Assembly: GCA_964402325.1 (NCBI GenBank)
Contig: CAYOBI010000003.1
Location: forward strand, 1 to 64,000
DNA: 64,000 nucleotides
Source: Raineyella sp964402325
GTDB lineage: Bacteria; Actinomycetota; Actinomycetes; Propionibacteriales; Propionibacteriaceae
Direction of reading: 5' to 3'
Shown piece by piece: positions 61,601 through 64,000 of the stretch (its first letter is position 1; each line of letters opens with the position of its first letter). A model generated the notes under the pieces. It was given only the letters and a program-made list of their open reading frames with translations. It was not told the DNA's origin and searched no databases. A program made the position numbers and the translations under genes.

Positions 61601-62385
61601 GCACCCGGCTGGCCGACCTGGCGGCCGAGAACGAGGGCCGGCGGATCACCTTCGCCGACACCGCCCAGCAGCCCCAGCCGGTGATCACCTCCCCGGAGTG
61701 GTCCGGGTCGGAGACCGGCGGGCGGCGCTACTCGGCGTTCGTGCAGAACGTCGAGCGGGACAAGCCGTGGCACACGCTGACCGGGCGGATGCACTTCTTC
61801 CTCGACCACGACTGGATGACCGACCTCGGCGAGAACCTGCCGACCTTCAAACCGCCGCTGGACATGCACCGGCTGTTCGGCGACGCGCAGCTCGGTTCCG
61901 CCGTCCCGGCCGGAGCGGGTCCCGGGCTGCAGGTCGGAGTGCGCTACCTCACCCCGCACAACAAGTGGTCCATCCACTCCGAGTACCAGGACAACCTCTA
62001 CATGCTGTCGCTGAGCCGCGGCGGCCCCAACATCTGGATGTCGCCGGCCGACGCGGCGAAGATCGGCGTCAAGGACAACGAGTGGGTCGAGTCGTTCAAC
62101 CGCAACGGCGTGGTGGTGGCCAGGGCGGTCGTCTCGCACCGGATGCCGGAGGGCACCGTCTTCATGCACCATGCCACGGAACGTACGGTCGACGTCCCCC
62201 GCTCGGAGACCTCCGGCACCCGCGGCGGCATCCACAACGCCCTGACCCGGGTGCTGATGAAGCCCACCCACTTGATCGGCGGCTACGCCCAGCAGGCGTA
62301 CGCCTTCAACTACGTCGGTCCGACCGGCAACCAGCGCGACGAGGTCACCGTCATCCGTCGCCGCAGCCAGGAGGTGCAGTACTGA
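58618..62385 (+). CDS. narG: Respiratory nitrate reductase alpha subunit NarG
   Basis: The 1255-residue molybdoenzyme reduces nitrate to nitrite in the membrane-bound cytoplasm-facing NarGHI complex. The N-terminal FS0 cluster ligands are His68, Cys72, Cys76 and Cys111 (HGVNCTGSC and RGCPRGAAFSWY). GDQTDVPESGDWYNSSY holds the molybdenum-ligand aspartate. No Tat-type RR signal is seen, as expected for NarG. The ATG is preceded by AAAGGA. Its stop overlaps the narH ATG by one base. Confidence 0.97.
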   Translation: MTTTPPPGGPERGHRPPSDDNGLLGLGTFFRRGSASPDRRQLFLTGGRDGDVFYRDRWSHDKVVRSTHGVNCTGSCSWKVYVKDGIITWEAQQTDYPDTGPDLPDYEPRGCPRGAAFSWYTYSPTRVRFPYARSVLVRLWREAKEDHPDPVEAWQSIVEDPEKARAYKSQRGKGGLVRISWDTANEIAAAAHVYTIKRYGPDRLAGFSVIPAMSQVSYGAGTRFYSLLGGVILSFYDWYADLPMASPQVFGDQTDVPESGDWYNSSYLMMWGSNVPVTRTPDAHFMTEVRYRGTKVVAVSPDYADNTKFADEWMAIHPGTDGALGLAMGHVILRDFHVAQATPYFLDYLKKYTDAPYLVSLEEHTAPDGSVAYVPGKFVTAEDLPGHADEENAAFRTVMLDRDGTPRVPNGSLGHRFGESGKGRWNLTLGDLDPALSVLETGHHQPTELLLARFDVVPEPGDEDARHLGASAVHRRGVPARRIGDRLVTTVYDLMLAQYGVQRADLPGAWPRGADDEEAVGTPAWAEAITGVPAAQITRVAREFARNAADSGGRSMILMGAGTNHYFHSDTIYRTMIALVMMCGCQGRNGGGWAHYVGQEKVRPITGFQQYAFALDWQRPTRHMTTASYWYLATDQWRYDGLPADALLSPLAGDRLRGRTTADALMEANKRGWMPSYPTFDRSPLQITEDAAAAGTEVPAYVLDQLRSGALHWACEDPDAPDNFPRVVTNWRTNLIGSSAKGAEYFHKHLLGATDAVRAAECTPDRRPVDMVWRDEAATGKVDLFMTMDFRMTSTTLHSDLVLPAATWYEKHDISTTDMHPFIHSFNPAIAPPWESRTDYEVFRELAGKVSELARTHLGTRRDLLAAPLNHDTPDALGMPHGATRPLAGTPMVPGVTMPKLITVERDYTAIRAKFDTIGPLPETAGMPIKGVLIHPEQELAELARMNGVARSGPCAGRPLVDTDVKAAEMILRLSGTSNGHLATQGFRTLEQRTGTRLADLAAENEGRRITFADTAQQPQPVITSPEWSGSETGGRRYSAFVQNVERDKPWHTLTGRMHFFLDHDWMTDLGENLPTFKPPLDMHRLFGDAQLGSAVPAGAGPGLQVGVRYLTPHNKWSIHSEYQDNLYMLSLSRGGPNIWMSPADAAKIGVKDNEWVESFNRNGVVVARAVVSHRMPEGTVFMHHATERTVDVPRSETSGTRGGIHNALTRVLMKPTHLIGGYAQQAYAFNYVGPTGNQRDEVTVIRRRSQEVQY

Positions 62386-64000
62386 TGCGGATCATGGCCC
62401 AGATGGCGATGGTGATGAACCTCGACAAGTGCATCGGGTGCCACACCTGTTCGGTCACCTGCAAGCAGGCGTGGACGAACCGGGCCGGCCTGGAGTACGT
62501 CTGGTTCAACAACGTCGAGACCCGCCCGGGGCTCGGCTATCCCCGGACGTACGAGGACCAGGACCGGTGGAAGGGCGGCTGGGTCCGGTTGCCCAACGGG
62601 AAGATCCGGCCCCGCGCGGGCGGACGGCTGCGCAAACTGGCGACGATCTTCTACAACCCCGACCTGCCGAGGATCGCCGACTACTACGAGCCCTGGACGT
62701 ACGACTACGACATGCTGCTGAGCGCGCCGGCGGACTCCCCGCACGTGCCGGTGGCCCGGCCGCGGTCGCTGATCACCGGCGACGAGATGAAGATCTCCTG
62801 GTCGGCGAACTGGGACGACGACCTCGCCGGCTCCCAGGAGATCGCGGTCGACGACCCGATCCTGGCAAGGATGAACGAGCAGGTCCGGCTCGAGTACGAG
62901 AAGACCTTCATGTTCTACCTGCCGCGGATCTGCGAGCACTGCCTCAACCCGTCGTGCGTCGCCTCCTGCCCGTCGGGGGCGATGTACAAGCGGGTCGAGG
63001 ACGGCATCGTGCTGGTCGACCAGGACCAGTGCCGCGGCTGGCGGATGTGCGTGTCCGGCTGCCCGTACAAGAAGGTCTACTTCAACCACCGCACCGGCAA
63101 GGCGGAGAAGTGCACCCTCTGCTACCCACGGCTCGAGGAGGGGCTGCCGACGGTCTGCTCGGAGACCTGCGTGGGGCGGCTGCGCTACCTCGGCATCGTC
63201 CTGTACGACGCCGACAGGGTCACCGAGGCCGCCTCGGTCGCCGACGAACATCGGTTGCTCGCCGCCCAGCGCGCGGCCTTCCTCGACCCGCACGACCCGG
63301 GGGTGCAGCGTGCCGCGGAGGCCGCGGGGATCCCGCACGACTGGCTCGAGGCGGCCCGCCGCTCGCCGATATGGCGGCTGATCAACGACTACGAGGTGGC
63401 CCTGCCGCTGCACCCGGAGTTCCGTACGCTGCCGATGGTCTGGTACATCCCGCCGCTGTCGCCGATCGTCGACGAGGTGTCGCGGACCGGCAACGACGCC
63501 GAGGATCACCGGGTGCTGCTGACCGCCCTGTCGACGATGCGGATCCCGCTGGAGTACATGGCCGAGCTGTTCACCGCCGGCGACCCCCGTCCGGTCGAGC
63601 TGGCGCTCCGCCGGCTCGCGGCGATGCGCTCCTACATGCGCGACCTCAACCTCGGCGAGGAGCCGCGGGAGGAGATCGCCGCCGCGGTCGGGATGACCGG
63701 GCAGGGGATCGAGGACATGTACCGGCTGCTGGCGATCGCCGACCACGACGACCGCTACGTCATCCCCAGCACCCACGGCGAGATCGGCCGGGCGATGGCC
63801 GAGGTCGACCCGATGGGCTGCTCGCTCGACGGGCCGGACGGGATCGGGATGCACGGTCCGGGCCTGGCCACCGACGAGCACGCCGCCACCCGGGACCCCG
63901 CCGCCGCGCCCGGGGTGGACGGCGTGCAGCGGGTCCGCCTGACGCTGAGCCGGCGCGCGGACCTGGACGCGATCCCCGGACAGCCGGGCTGGGCCGGGGG
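62385..64000 (+). CDS. narH: Respiratory nitrate reductase beta subunit NarH (partial, runs off right edge)
   Basis: About 538 codons are visible with no stop. NarH relays electrons from NarI to NarG through one [3Fe-4S] and three [4Fe-4S] clusters. Visible ligand groups are CIGCHTCSVTC (16-26), CEHCLNPSCVASC, CRGWRMCVSGCP (Trp in place of one Cys, the normal [3Fe-4S] arrangement) and CTLCYPRLEE...VCSETC. The last residues before the edge are LDAIPGQPGWAG. The end and narJ-narI would lie to the right. Confidence 0.97.
   Translation, partial: MRIMAQMAMVMNLDKCIGCHTCSVTCKQAWTNRAGLEYVWFNNVETRPGLGYPRTYEDQDRWKGGWVRLPNGKIRPRAGGRLRKLATIFYNPDLPRIADYYEPWTYDYDMLLSAPADSPHVPVARPRSLITGDEMKISWSANWDDDLAGSQEIAVDDPILARMNEQVRLEYEKTFMFYLPRICEHCLNPSCVASCPSGAMYKRVEDGIVLVDQDQCRGWRMCVSGCPYKKVYFNHRTGKAEKCTLCYPRLEEGLPTVCSETCVGRLRYLGIVLYDADRVTEAASVADEHRLLAAQRAAFLDPHDPGVQRAAEAAGIPHDWLEAARRSPIWRLINDYEVALPLHPEFRTLPMVWYIPPLSPIVDEVSRTGNDAEDHRVLLTALSTMRIPLEYMAELFTAGDPRPVELALRRLAAMRSYMRDLNLGEEPREEIAAAVGMTGQGIEDMYRLLAIADHDDRYVIPSTHGEIGRAMAEVDPMGCSLDGPDGIGMHGPGLATDEHAATRDPAAAPGVDGVQRVRLTLSRRADLDAIPGQPGWAG

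Noticed and set aside
58723..62271. An 1182-codon minus-strand open frame opposite narG
   Set aside because: narG is unmistakable on the plus strand; the opposite frame is low-complexity and unsupported.
63021..63070. Apparent loss of a cluster cysteine in NarH (CRGWRMC)
   Set aside because: A Trp at this position is the normal arrangement for the [3Fe-4S] cluster of NarH, not a defect.

Overview
The window is about 71% G+C and reads as a chromosomal segment of a high-GC actinobacterium, most likely of the Propionibacteriaceae. Four things point there: actinobacterial gene order around the ribosomal operons, zinc-ribbon forms of S14 and L36, a superoxide dismutase of the actinobacterial type, and an 1131-residue protein that matches the pyrophosphate-dependent PEP carboxykinase (PEP carboxytransphosphorylase) known from propionic acid bacteria. 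The assignment is an inference from content; no 16S gene is present.

Layout. Positions 1-16.2 kb hold housekeeping genes: the t6A tRNA-modification cluster tsaD-rimI-tsaB-tsaE (tsaE is fused to an acetyltransferase domain), a DEAD-box RNA helicase with a very long disordered N-terminus, a GT4 glycosyltransferase, alr, nnrD, acpS, glmS, coaA, glmM and rpsI-rplM. Positions 16.5-22.1 kb run mostly on the plus strand: citrate synthase, a small membrane protein, trmB, a minus-strand metallo-beta-lactamase-fold enzyme, truA, an RsmC-like methyltransferase and sodA. Positions 22.2-26.5 kb (minus) carry infA-rpmJ-rpsM-rpsK-rpsD-rpoA-rplQ, with a 100-N assembly gap inside rplQ.

Positions 26.6-42 kb are an accessory block that separates infA from map, genes that are usually neighbours. 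It holds a ferritin-like diiron protein, a DUF1707 protein, yaaA, the PPi-type PEP carboxykinase, a three-gene ABC importer (ATPase, permease, lipoprotein), a DUF4395/thioredoxin pair, a TQXA-like protein that lacks the thioester cysteine, and a two-gene family 2A encapsulin system: a nanocompartment shell followed by a cysteine desulfurase with a disordered N-terminal extension of about 187 residues that should be its cargo-loading domain. The encapsulin system is the most striking part of the window. Together with the thioredoxin/DUF4395 pair it suggests a sulfur-handling island.

Positions 42.1-55 kb (minus) hold secY-adk-map and the full S10-spc ribosomal cluster from rpsJ to rplO. Strong hairpins divide this series into separate transcription units: after map, between secY and rplO, between S14 and S8, after rpmJ, after rpsD and after rplQ. 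Positions 55.5-64 kb (plus) hold serB, a MobA-like nucleotidyltransferase, and the start of a respiratory nitrate reductase cluster narK-narG-narH that runs off the right edge. The MobA-like protein plausibly supplies the guanylylated molybdenum cofactor for NarG. An AT-rich 15-bp palindrome upstream of narK is a candidate operator.

No tRNA, rRNA, insertion sequence, prophage or CRISPR array was seen.
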